Assembly: GCA_044355655.1 (NCBI GenBank)
Contig: JBIKXS010000017.1
Coordinates: 1-59,916, forward strand
Reading direction: 5' to 3'
DNA: 59,916 nucleotides
Origin: UBA3064 sp023258775
GTDB taxonomy: Bacteria > Pseudomonadota > Gammaproteobacteria > Burkholderiales > Burkholderiaceae_E
Below are positions 16,954 through 24,851 of this stretch, one piece after another (positions within the stretch are counted from its first letter, which is position 1; every line of letters begins with the position of its first letter). Made by a program: the position numbers and the translations under genes. The notes under the pieces are model-generated. The model saw only the letters and a list, made by a program, of their open reading frames with translations, was not told the DNA's origin and did not search any database.

Positions 16954-17541
16954 TCACGGCTTTAAGCGAAGGCTTTGCAAAAAGGTCATCGCCTGCTCTT
17001 CATCGGCGGACTCACCGATCGCAACCGCCTGGACCACATGTCCCTTATGCTCAAAAAACCAAGCCCACATCAACACGGGACGAGCCTGCGCTTGGCCTTG
17101 GGCCTTCAGTTGTGTGAGAGCGACCCCGGGAGCAAGCTGCGCCGATTCGCGCTTCATGACCTTGCCTTGAATATTGCGCAGCATGGCCTGCTCCATGCGC
17201 TCAAGCGCAAGCTGCGCGGATAAACCAGAGCCTGTGTCAATCTGACCAACCGTCACGGTAAACATGCGCTCATCAACACGAGCCCCTGTCATGTGCATGT
17301 TGATGCTGTGTTCACCGAGCACAAGTTTTCGACTCATCTCGGCGGGCTTATCGGGCATTAAGACGCTCATGCCGGGCGGGTTGATCGCTACTTCGCGCCA
17401 ATTAAAACTTGGCGTGCAAGCACTCAAACAAAACAACAAAGCTACGGCTAGGAGCAGCCTTGGTGACGCAGCCCGCAAGGCTTTTGGCCTTGGGCCAAGG
17501 CGCTTAATCAGGTCGGTGATCGATAAGGGATATGATGTCAT
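16954..17541 (-). CDS. Conserved betaproteobacterial lipoprotein, unknown function
   Basis: Predicted lipoprotein of 195 residues: a basic n-region, hydrophobic LLLAVALLFC, then lipobox LSAC with the acylated Cys near residue 42. The mature part starts TPSFNWREV and contains the DERMFTVTVGQID segment; I recognise it as a conserved hypothetical lipoprotein of Burkholderiales without an assigned role. ATG 17541 is chosen; an ATG at 17574 would give an even longer n-region. It is divergent from the DUF1840 gene, with about 50 bp between them. Upstream of its 3' end a 15-bp near-repeat (GTGGTCAYGGCTTTA) occurs at 16910 and 16950. Confidence 0.78.
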   Translation of the reverse strand: MTSYPLSITDLIKRLGPRPKALRAASPRLLLAVALLFCLSACTPSFNWREVAINPPGMSVLMPDKPAEMSRKLVLGEHSINMHMTGARVDERMFTVTVGQIDTGSGLSAQLALERMEQAMLRNIQGKVMKRESAQLAPGVALTQLKAQGQAQARPVLMWAWFFEHKGHVVQAVAIGESADEEQAMTFLQSLRLKP

Positions 17542-17595
17542 GCGCTTTTCAACATCTTTCCGATTTTGAAGCATGCCAATCCAAGGCCAAAGCCA

Positions 17596-17943
17596 ATGCC
17601 CCTTTTTTTTGAATCCAGAGCCACAGGCTCTGTGCTGATGACCCAAGCGCCAGCGCAGATCTTGCTCAGCGCACTTGGACGAGTGCTTGAGAATGGAAGC
17701 ATCCCCGATGAAGGCGTTTTCACCATCGAGCAACTACCGCAGGTCATAGCTAAGCTTGAAGCGATCATCGAAAAGTCCAAACAAGAGCAAGCGCAAAGCA
17801 AAGAACAAGCGCAGGCAATCGGCAAGGATGCACAAGAACATCAAGCCGAGATGATCGGACTGCATCAAAGGGCTTGGCCATTGCTTGAGCAATGCCGCCG
17901 ATCGCTCGCTGCCGACAAGCCTGTGACCTGGCGTAAAGCCTAA
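17596..17943 (+). CDS. DUF1840 domain protein
   Basis: Small cytoplasmic protein of 115 residues. The start MPLFFESRATGSVLM and the segment GVFTIEQLPQVIAKLEAII match the DUF1840 family found mainly in betaproteobacteria; its function is unknown. A Lys/Gln/Glu-rich stretch (about 58-80) is probably a helix or coiled coil. ATG 17596 is chosen because it matches the family N-terminus. An ATG at 17566 lies 10 codons upstream and would overlap the divergent lipoprotein's leader. Confidence 0.83.
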   Translation: MPLFFESRATGSVLMTQAPAQILLSALGRVLENGSIPDEGVFTIEQLPQVIAKLEAIIEKSKQEQAQSKEQAQAIGKDAQEHQAEMIGLHQRAWPLLEQCRRSLAADKPVTWRKA

Positions 17944-17971
17944 GGCAGGACCAAACCCGGCGCAGCAGCAA

Positions 17972-18049
17972 AACTGAGACAACATCCAAACCGACTGCCT
18001 CAAGCTGCCAAACTGAGGCAACATCCAAACCGACCGCCTCTAGCAGCCA
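17972..18049. repeat. Two tandem copies of a 39-bp unit
   Basis: Units at 17972-18010 and 18011-18049 begin AACTGAGRCAACATCCAAAC and differ at only four positions. They fill most of the 135-bp gap between the DUF1840 stop and the metH stop. Neither copy forms a convincing terminator hairpin. Confidence 0.92.
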
Positions 18050-18078
18050 AACCACAAGCGCTAAGTCCGGATCAAGGC

Positions 18079-21000
18079 TTATGCGCCCCTGCGCAAAGCA
18101 GCCAAAGCCCGTTGCACCGAATCGAGGGAACGACCGCTTCGCTTGGCGAAGTCCGCCAGCTGATCATCGCCAATCGCGCCGAGTGTGAAATAACGCGCTT
18201 GCGGGTGCGCCAGGTAAAAACCGCTCACACTGGCCGCAGGCCACATCGCACAAGACTCGGTAAGCCGCATCCCAATGCCTTCAGCTTGCAAATGCACAAA
18301 CATCTCGCGCTTGACTTCATGATCGGGGCAGGCTGGATAGCCTGGAGCCGGTCGAATACCCTGATAAGCCTCTTGAATGAGCTCCAAGGCCTTGAATGAT
18401 TCATCTGCCGCGTAGGCCCAAAGGTCTTTGCGAACACGCTCGTGCATCGCTTCGGCTAGCGCCTCGGCAAAACGATCGGCAAGCGCTTTGAGCATGATCG
18501 CGCCGTAATCATCATGATCCTCTTGCATTTGAGCGGCGCGCTCGTCAGCGCCATCGCCTGCTGTGACAGCAAACATACCGATATAATCACTAAACTCTAC
18601 ATCGTCTGGCGCCACATAATCGGCAAGCGACTTATTCGCAACCCCCGACTTTTTCGCTGTTTGCTGACGCAAATTATGCCAAACCATCAGCGGCTTGCTA
18701 CAAGCCTCATCACTATAAAGATGAATATCATCGCCTTGGCTTTGCGCAGGCCAAAAACCAATCGAAGCATGCGCTTTGATCCAGCGCCCGGCCAGGATGC
18801 GTTTGAGCATTTGTTGAGCATCGGCAAAAAGCTTTTGTGCGGTGTCGCCCACCACCGGATCTTGCAAGATAGCCGGGTAAGGACCGTGCAAGTCCCAGGT
18901 TTGAAAAAAGGGCTGCCAGTCGATATACGGTACAAGACTTGCCAGATCAAGATTTTGAAAATGTCGAAAGCCAATGAATTTAGGCTTGTGCGGCTTAAAG
19001 TTCGACCAGTCGATGCGCGGTGCATTACTGCGAGCCTGCGCCAGGCTGATTAGCGCCGGGCCACGACCTTGAGCATGTTGCTCGCGTAATTTGTCATAAT
19101 CTTTTTTTAGCTGCTCGACAAAACTTGGGTATTGTTCTTTCGATAACAATTGTTGTGCCACCGGCACGCAGCGTGACGCATCAAGTACATGTACCACCGG
19201 GTGACTGTAGTGTGGCGCAATTTTAACGGCGGTGTGGATTCGTGATGTTGTCGCCCCACCGATTAATAAAGGCGTAGAACGTTCTTTAAAATACTCATCT
19301 CGCTCCATCTCGGCAGCCACATGCGCCATTTCCTCAAGCGAGGGTGTGATAAGTCCCGATAAGCCAATCGCATCGACTTGATGCGCTTTTGCTTGCGCAA
19401 GGATTTCACTGGCTGGCACCATGACGCCAAGATTAACCACATCAAAATTATTACACTGCAAAACGACTGCAACAATATTCTTACCGATATCGTGCACGTC
19501 GCCTTTTACGGTTGCAATGAGTATCTTACCCCTGCTCTGGCTTTGCCCCGACGCCGCTTTATCAGCTTCGATATAGGGAATTAAATGAGCAACGGCCTGC
19601 TTCATCACCCGGGCTGACTTCACCACCTGGGGTAAAAACATCTTGCCCGCACCAAACAAATCACCCACTAAATTCATGCCTTGCATCAATGGGCCTTCGA
19701 TCACCTCGATCGGTTTACCGCCACGGGAAAGAATTTGCTGCCAGGCCTCTTCGGTGTCTTCGGTAATCCATTGGGTTAGGCCGTGAACCAAAGCATGCGA
19801 AATACGTTGCTCAACCGATGACTCGCGCCATGCCAATTGCTCTTCGCGGCGGGCACCATCGCCTTTGAGCGACGCCGCCTTCACAATCAAGCGCTCGGTG
19901 CTTGTTTGAGCCTGATCGCCCTGTGCTTTCGGATCAGCTAAAGGCTGCCGATATAACAAGACATCTTCGACCAGGGCTCGAAGCTCGGGATCAAGGTCAT
20001 CATAAACACCGATCATCCCAGCATTGACGATACCCATCGAGAGGCCGGCCCGAATGGCGTGATACAAAAACACGGTGTGAATCGCTTCGCGCGCCAAATC
20101 GTTGCCACGAAAACTAAAAGACACATTAGAGACGCCGCCCGAAATTTTGGCGCCAGGCAAATGCTGCTTAATCCACGCACATGCTTCGATGAAATCAAGT
20201 CCATAGCGATCGTGCTCTTCGATCCCTGTGGCCACCGCAAAGATATTGGGATCAAACACGATATCTTGCGGATCAAATTGCAGCCGATCCACCAATAGCC
20301 TGTAGGCACGCTCACAAATCGAGACCTTTCGCGCAAAGCTGTCGGCCTGGCCCTGCTCGTCAAAAGCCATCACAATCACGGCAGCACCATAGCGCTGGCA
20401 AAGTCTTGCCTGGTGCAAGAAGCTATGCTCACCTTCTTTTAATGATATCGAGTTGACAATCGACTTACCTTGTACGCAGCGCAAACCCGCTTCGATCACC
20501 GACCACTTGGAACTATCAATCATGATCGGCACACGCGCGATGTCGGGCTCAGATGCGAGCATGTTCAAAAAGCGAACCATGGCAGCCTCTGAATCGAGCA
20601 TGGCCTCATCCATGTTGACATCGATGATTTGTGCACCGTGTTCTACTTGCTGCCTTGCCACCGCTAAGGCTTCATCGAAGCGCTCCTCCAAGATCAAGCG
20701 AGCAAACTGCTTTGATCCTGTCACATTGGTGCGCTCACCGACATTTACAAATAAGCTATCGGTCTTGATATTTAAAGGTTCTAAGCCCGATAAGCGCATC
20801 GCAGGCTCAAGATCGGGGATTAATCGCGGCTTGCAATCTTTTACCGCCTCAACAATTGCTGCGATATGTTCTGGTGTGGTCCCGCAGCATCCTCCTGCGA
20901 TATTCACAAAGCCGCTTTGTGCAAACTCTTTGAGCAGTCTAGCTGTGATTTCGGGCGTTTCATCAAAGCCGGTATCCGACATCGGATTGGGTAAACCCGC

Positions 21001-21930
21001 ATTGGGATAAACACAGAGCAAGGTATCTGCCTTTTGCGAAAGCTCTTGCACATAGGGCCGCATGAGGGCTGCACCGAGTGCGCAATTAAGCCCCACCGTC
21101 ATTGGTTTGGCATGGCGTATAGCGTTCCAAAAAGCTTCAACGGTTTGCCCCGATAAAATCCTGCCTGAGGCATCAGTCACCGTTCCAGAGATCATCACCG
21201 GCCAACGCTTGCCCCGCGCTTCGAAAGCTTCCTCGATTGCGAAAATCGCAGCCTTTGCGTTGAGCGTATCGAAAATGGTTTCAACAAGAACCACATCGAT
21301 GCCACCGTCAAGCAATCCGCGCAATTGTTCGCTATAGGTTTGTCTTAAGGCTTCAAAGTCGATGTTGCGTGCCCCCGGATCGTTGACATCGGGCGAGATC
21401 GACGCCGTGCGAGGTTGTGGTCCAAGCGCACCGGCAACATAACGTGGCCACTTTGGATTTGCCTCGGTGAACGCTGCAGCGGCTGCGCTTGCAAGCTTGG
21501 CCGACGCAAGATTCATCGCATAAGCAAAACTAGAGAGACCGTAATCAGCCTGCGCGACCGAACTTGCGCCAAAGGTATTGGTTTCGATCAGATCAGCGCC
21601 GGCCAACAAGTACTGGTGATGAATATCGTAAATGAGCGATGGCTGGGTGAGGCTTAAAAGTTCGTTATTGCCTTTGACATCATGCGCAAATTGCGCAGGC
21701 TTTGGCATCGCAGCAATCTCCGATAGCAGGCTCGCCACAGGCTGAGCACCAGGTGCATCTTGCTTAGCCCCTGGTGCATCGGGCTGCGCACAGCTAACAC
21801 TGAATACCCGCTCGCCACGAAAATCGGCTTCGCTTAAGCGATAGCGTTGAATCATGGTGCCCATGGCGCCGTCGAGCACCAAGATGCGTTTGGCCATGCG
21901 TGCTCGAAGGTCTTGTTCTAAAGGACTCAC
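18079..21930 (-). CDS. metH: Cobalamin-dependent methionine synthase
   Basis: Transfers a methyl group from 5-methyltetrahydrofolate through cobalamin to homocysteine. All four modules are present in 1283 residues: homocysteine domain with Zn-ligand cysteines in GLNCALGA and GGCCGTTPEH; pterin-binding domain (FVNVGERTNVTGSKQF onward); cobalamin domain with the lower-ligand His in KGDVHDIGKNI; and the C-terminal AdoMet reactivation domain (ADDESFKAL...RPAPGYPACPDH). It is about 55 residues longer than E. coli MetH, partly because of an N-terminal insert (about 45-80) containing a 7-residue repeat. metX at the left edge supplies the pathway's earlier step. I see no cobalamin riboswitch upstream. 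Confidence 0.97.
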   Translation of the reverse strand: MSPLEQDLRARMAKRILVLDGAMGTMIQRYRLSEADFRGERVFSVSCAQPDAPGAKQDAPGAQPVASLLSEIAAMPKPAQFAHDVKGNNELLSLTQPSLIYDIHHQYLLAGADLIETNTFGASSVAQADYGLSSFAYAMNLASAKLASAAAAAFTEANPKWPRYVAGALGPQPRTASISPDVNDPGARNIDFEALRQTYSEQLRGLLDGGIDVVLVETIFDTLNAKAAIFAIEEAFEARGKRWPVMISGTVTDASGRILSGQTVEAFWNAIRHAKPMTVGLNCALGAALMRPYVQELSQKADTLLCVYPNAGLPNPMSDTGFDETPEITARLLKEFAQSGFVNIAGGCCGTTPEHIAAIVEAVKDCKPRLIPDLEPAMRLSGLEPLNIKTDSLFVNVGERTNVTGSKQFARLILEERFDEALAVARQQVEHGAQIIDVNMDEAMLDSEAAMVRFLNMLASEPDIARVPIMIDSSKWSVIEAGLRCVQGKSIVNSISLKEGEHSFLHQARLCQRYGAAVIVMAFDEQGQADSFARKVSICERAYRLLVDRLQFDPQDIVFDPNIFAVATGIEEHDRYGLDFIEACAWIKQHLPGAKISGGVSNVSFSFRGNDLAREAIHTVFLYHAIRAGLSMGIVNAGMIGVYDDLDPELRALVEDVLLYRQPLADPKAQGDQAQTSTERLIVKAASLKGDGARREEQLAWRESSVEQRISHALVHGLTQWITEDTEEAWQQILSRGGKPIEVIEGPLMQGMNLVGDLFGAGKMFLPQVVKSARVMKQAVAHLIPYIEADKAASGQSQSRGKILIATVKGDVHDIGKNIVAVVLQCNNFDVVNLGVMVPASEILAQAKAHQVDAIGLSGLITPSLEEMAHVAAEMERDEYFKERSTPLLIGGATTSRIHTAVKIAPHYSHPVVHVLDASRCVPVAQQLLSKEQYPSFVEQLKKDYDKLREQHAQGRGPALISLAQARSNAPRIDWSNFKPHKPKFIGFRHFQNLDLASLVPYIDWQPFFQTWDLHGPYPAILQDPVVGDTAQKLFADAQQMLKRILAGRWIKAHASIGFWPAQSQGDDIHLYSDEACSKPLMVWHNLRQQTAKKSGVANKSLADYVAPDDVEFSDYIGMFAVTAGDGADERAAQMQEDHDDYGAIMLKALADRFAEALAEAMHERVRKDLWAYAADESFKALELIQEAYQGIRPAPGYPACPDHEVKREMFVHLQAEGIGMRLTESCAMWPAASVSGFYLAHPQARYFTLGAIGDDQLADFAKRSGRSLDSVQRALAALRRGA
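21745..21786. repeat. 21-bp tandem duplication in metH
   Basis: Units 21745-21765 and 21766-21786 are about 75% identical and in frame, encoding the repeated heptapeptides QPDAPGA and KQDAPGA at about MetH residues 49-62. The repeat lies in an N-terminal insert relative to E. coli MetH. Confidence 0.75.
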
Positions 21931-22144
21931 AGCAATTCTCGTTGCTTAAATTTTTGGGGTTGTAGGGACAGGGCTATGTTCGTTTGGGCGATTTGCGATT
22001 TGCGCTTTGTATTCTGCTTCGATCGGTTGCTTGGCATGGTTATAAAGCGTCCGAATGGAAAGCCTTGCTTGATCAAAAGCCTTTGAGTATAGAACGTGCA
22101 TGGTTTTTTCGCGCCAGCAAAGCCTGTGAAAGCGTAGGATCTTG

Positions 22145-22161
22145 GGCAAAGAGAATTTGCC
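22145..22161. promoter_or_regulatory. 17-bp inverted repeat upstream of the dehydrogenase
   Basis: GGCAAA-N5-TTTGCC is a perfect 6-base inverted repeat just before the start region of the Ldh-family gene. Its position would suit a repressor operator. No cognate regulator gene is adjacent, so the role is conjecture. Confidence 0.3.
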
Positions 22162-22176
22162 ATGAAAGGACGCGAG

Positions 22177-23349
22177 ATGCAGTATTTTCAGATTGATCCA
22201 CAAAGTTTAACGCAGTGGGTGGCCCAGTTGTGGCGCTGTGCAGGCAGCGAGCCAACAGAGGCTCAAGACACCGCTCATCATTTAGTGCTGGCCAATTTAA
22301 GTGGTCACGACTCACACGGTGTGGGCATGAATGATCGCTATGTTGCCTCGTTTTTGAATCAAGAACTGCAACTCAACCAGCGTCTCGCACTTGCGCATGA
22401 CGCAGGAGCCTTGTTTATCGCCGACGGGCAACGCGGCATGGGCCAGTCTGTGGCACGGCAGGCCATGGACCTGGGCATTGAACGCGCTCAGTTGCACGGC
22501 CATTGCATTTTCGGGCTTCGTAACAGCCATCACATCGGCCGTATCGGTCACTGGGCTGAAATGGCTGCCGAAAAAGGCCTGGTTGCGGTGCATTTCACCA
22601 ACGCGATTGGATCTCCCACGATGGTTGCTCCCTTTGGGGGTGCTGAGGCAAGATTTCTGACCAATCCCTTTACGGCCGCGATTCCCCGCACCGGTCAAAG
22701 CCCTATCGTGGTTGACTTTGCCACGAGCGCCATCGCTCATGGCAAGGTTCGCGTGGCCTACAACAAGGGGGTTGCGGTGCCTAAGGACTGTTTGATTGAT
22801 GCCAAGGGGCAGCCGACCGAGAATCCGGCAGTGATGTTTGAAGCAGATGAACAAGGCGGATTGGGCGCTTTGCTACCCTTTGGTGGACACAAAGGTTATG
22901 GGCTTGCGCTGGTCTGCGAGCTGCTCGGTGCCGCGCTAATTGGCGGCGAGAGCATCCATCCGCTTCATTTCCCGAAACAATACGGTATCTGGAACAATAT
23001 GCTGGTCATGCTCATCGATCCCAACAGGCTTGGACAAGCTGCTTACTTTGCCGAAGAGCTCAACCGGTTTGTGCAGTGGCTGAGCTCGGCAGCGCTCAGT
23101 CAGGACCCTGCGATGTCGCCAGCGCAAAGCTCAGAGGCTGCCGCCATGGCTGCAAGGCTTTACCCTGACCGAGTCTTATTGCCAGGCGAACCCGAAGTCG
23201 CGATGCGTCAGGCAAGAGCAAAGGCGATTCCTATCGACAACACAACGCTTGCTCAGCTTGATCGTTGTGCAGACAAGATCGACAAGGCACTTGGAAAAAC
23301 ACCGGGACCCCTGTCGGGCTTTGAAACCCTCTCCACCCATAAGTCTTAA
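22177..23349 (+). CDS. Ldh-family (malate/L-lactate dehydrogenase type) oxidoreductase
   Basis: NAD(P)-dependent 2-hydroxyacid dehydrogenase of the YlbC/YiaK/malate dehydrogenase fold, 390 residues. Seen: LANLSGHDSHGVGM, the catalytic region NSHHIGRIGHWAE, NPFTAAIPRTG and LPFGGHKGYGLALVCELLGAAL. Substrates in the family include malate, lactate, ureidoglycolate and 2,3-diketogulonate; which one applies cannot be read here. ATG 22177 is preferred over ATG 22162 because AAGGA lies six bases before it. The stop shares a TTAA palindrome with the stop of the convergent gene. Confidence 0.88.
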   Translation: MQYFQIDPQSLTQWVAQLWRCAGSEPTEAQDTAHHLVLANLSGHDSHGVGMNDRYVASFLNQELQLNQRLALAHDAGALFIADGQRGMGQSVARQAMDLGIERAQLHGHCIFGLRNSHHIGRIGHWAEMAAEKGLVAVHFTNAIGSPTMVAPFGGAEARFLTNPFTAAIPRTGQSPIVVDFATSAIAHGKVRVAYNKGVAVPKDCLIDAKGQPTENPAVMFEADEQGGLGALLPFGGHKGYGLALVCELLGAALIGGESIHPLHFPKQYGIWNNMLVMLIDPNRLGQAAYFAEELNRFVQWLSSAALSQDPAMSPAQSSEAAAMAARLYPDRVLLPGEPEVAMRQARAKAIPIDNTTLAQLDRCADKIDKALGKTPGPLSGFETLSTHKS

Positions 23350-23822
23350 TGCGCCAGGGTCTCGCCCGAAATTGACACAACTCGAACGGGCGGCTGCAAA
23401 TACCGAAGACCTCGGAGCAGTCCGCGCTGACTGATTTGTGGCGTACTTACCAAAAGTACCGACAAGTCAGCGTGATCGGCCTGCTCCTTTGGGCGAAAAG
23501 CTTTTAGCGCGCGATACATGCCGGCGAGTACGAGTCCAAGCTGCCCCTGCTGCGTGCAGCAAACACAGGCGGGTGCGAGTTTCCTAACGATGCCCAGTTG
23601 CTCCCAAGCTTCAACGCCCGCAAGGCTTTCTGGGGAAGGTTCAGTCGTGACTGGGAACGCACAAAACACGTCCTTCCAGGAACGATTGTTCAGGGCTAAG
23701 GGATGGTTAAGCAACAAGCCGCAAGGTCTATCAAGCCAAAGCCCTCTCCAGACTTGCGCAATCTTCTCGTTGAACTGCGTCTGATCGAGGTTTTGCTCAA
23801 GTGCCAGGATGAGTAAATCCAA
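23346..23822 (-). CDS. CxCC-motif protein, possible P-loop-less CobW/G3E relative
   Basis: Protein of 158 residues that I do not recognise with certainty. The segment APACVCCTQQGQLGLVLAGM (CxCC at 86-89) resembles the GCxCC metal-binding motif after strand 2 of G3E GTPases (CobW, YjiA), and spacing before it (CGLLLNHPLAL) and after it (ADLSVLLVSTP) also fits that fold. However, no Walker A GxxGxGKT exists: the equivalent N-terminal stretch is LILALEQNLDQTQ. The C-terminal CobW domain is absent too. The only start is TTG 23822, with AAGGTAA eight bases upstream; a stop lies shortly before. It is probably the last gene of the ntrY/ntrX-like operon. A decayed remnant is the alternative. Confidence 0.55.
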   Translation of the reverse strand: MDLLILALEQNLDQTQFNEKIAQVWRGLWLDRPCGLLLNHPLALNNRSWKDVFCAFPVTTEPSPESLAGVEAWEQLGIVRKLAPACVCCTQQGQLGLVLAGMYRALKAFRPKEQADHADLSVLLVSTPQISQRGLLRGLRYLQPPVRVVSISGETLAH

Positions 23823-23840
23823 AAACGTTACCTTGTTTAA

Positions 23841-23866
23841 TGCACGCTAAAAATGCACGCTAAAAA
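23841..23866. repeat. Two tandem copies of TGCACGCTAAAAA
   Basis: Perfect 13-bp units at 23841-23853 and 23854-23866 fill the short gap between the response regulator stop and the CxCC gene. Confidence 0.92.
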
Positions 23867-24790
23867 TCAAACCTCTCGCCGCGGACTTCGTCCGAGCTCC
23901 ACACCGAGTTGCTTAAGCTTTCTATACAAATGGGTTCGCTCAAGACCTGTGCGTTCTGCGACCCTTGTCATTGAACCACCCTCGCGCGCAAGGTGATGCT
24001 CAAAGTACAAGCGCTCAAAGGCATCTCTAGCTTCCCGAAGCGGCTGATCGAACGACAAATGAGCGAGTCGAGCCTGTGGTGACTCATTATCGCGCTCAAG
24101 TTGTGATGACAAAGCCCAGGGCGAGGCCATACTGCCCGGCCTCGGCTGAGAAGAAGTGTCGACAAGCGGAGCGCCTTGAAGGCCTGAAACCGGCGCTAAA
24201 CCCAAAGGCGCATAAGCAGCGTTTGCCTGTTGCTGCGCGCCAGCGTCTTTTGGCAATGAGTCGGCTAAAGGTTGCGGGGCCTCGCCCTCTAGCGACTCAA
24301 GCGCTTGATCGGCAGCGCGAGTGGCGTTAGTGGCGCCCGAAGTCCTAAACAACGTTGCGCTTGCTACCTGGCTTGGCGCATTTGCCGCAGGCTGAGGGGA
24401 GCCTTGCGAAGTGATTGGACGTGCCGTCTTGCCCTGAAGGCCGTGTTGAACAGCCTTAAGCAGTTTTTGTAAGGCAATTGGCTTTTCCAAAAAACCGATC
24501 GCACCCAAGCGAGTGGCCTGCGATGCCATCTCAACAGTGGCGTGCCCTGACATCATGATGACAGGCATATCGAGCAGGCCGACTTCCGACCACTCCCTTA
24601 ACAGCGCAATCCCGTCCGTATCAGGCATCCAGATGTCGAGCAAAACAAGATCTGGCCTCGCCTTTGCACGCGCTGAACGCGCCTGTGCCGCATTTTCAGC
24701 CTGCAATACCTCATGGCCCTCATCACCGAGGATCTCGCTTAAGAGCTCACGGATGCCAATCTCGTCATCGACGACCAAAATATCTGCCAT
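23867..24790 (-). CDS. NtrX-like response regulator lacking the AAA+ domain
   Basis: Two-component regulator of 307 residues. The receiver domain (about 1-120) has acidic DDE at 8-10, the phosphoacceptor Asp52 in LLDIWMPDTDG and the conserved Lys in FLEKP. A long Ala/Pro/Gln/Ser-rich linker (about 125-255) follows, then a Fis-type HTH (MTRVAERTGLERTHLYRKLKQLG) close to that of NtrX. The sigma-54-interacting AAA+ ATPase that normally joins these parts is absent: no GAFTGA and no Walker motifs. It therefore cannot activate sigma-54 in the usual way and may bind DNA as a simple activator or repressor. It is partnered with the NtrY-like kinase just upstream. Confidence 0.88.
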   Translation of the reverse strand: MADILVVDDEIGIRELLSEILGDEGHEVLQAENAAQARSARAKARPDLVLLDIWMPDTDGIALLREWSEVGLLDMPVIMMSGHATVEMASQATRLGAIGFLEKPIALQKLLKAVQHGLQGKTARPITSQGSPQPAANAPSQVASATLFRTSGATNATRAADQALESLEGEAPQPLADSLPKDAGAQQQANAAYAPLGLAPVSGLQGAPLVDTSSQPRPGSMASPWALSSQLERDNESPQARLAHLSFDQPLREARDAFERLYFEHHLAREGGSMTRVAERTGLERTHLYRKLKQLGVELGRSPRREV

Positions 24791-24822
24791 ATCACCTCAT
24801 TTCTACGTCTGACGCTAGCTTA

Positions 24823-24851
24823 CACATGACTTGCACATCACACATGACTTA
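24823..24851. repeat. Imperfect 18-bp tandem duplication at the kinase-regulator junction
   Basis: ACACATGACTT occurs at 24823-24833 and 24841-24851, period 18; the second copy covers the kinase stop codon. The two genes are separated by 58 bp. Confidence 0.75.

Noticed and set aside
17972..18049. CRISPR or att site
   Set aside because: Only two adjacent copies with no spacers, no cas or integrase genes nearby.
18514..19053. 179-residue plus-strand frame
   Set aside because: Lies opposite the metH reactivation domain and has no family resemblance.
21931..22161. Cobalamin or SAM riboswitch upstream of metH
   Set aside because: No B12-box-like sequence or SAM-riboswitch core was seen on the minus strand in this gap.
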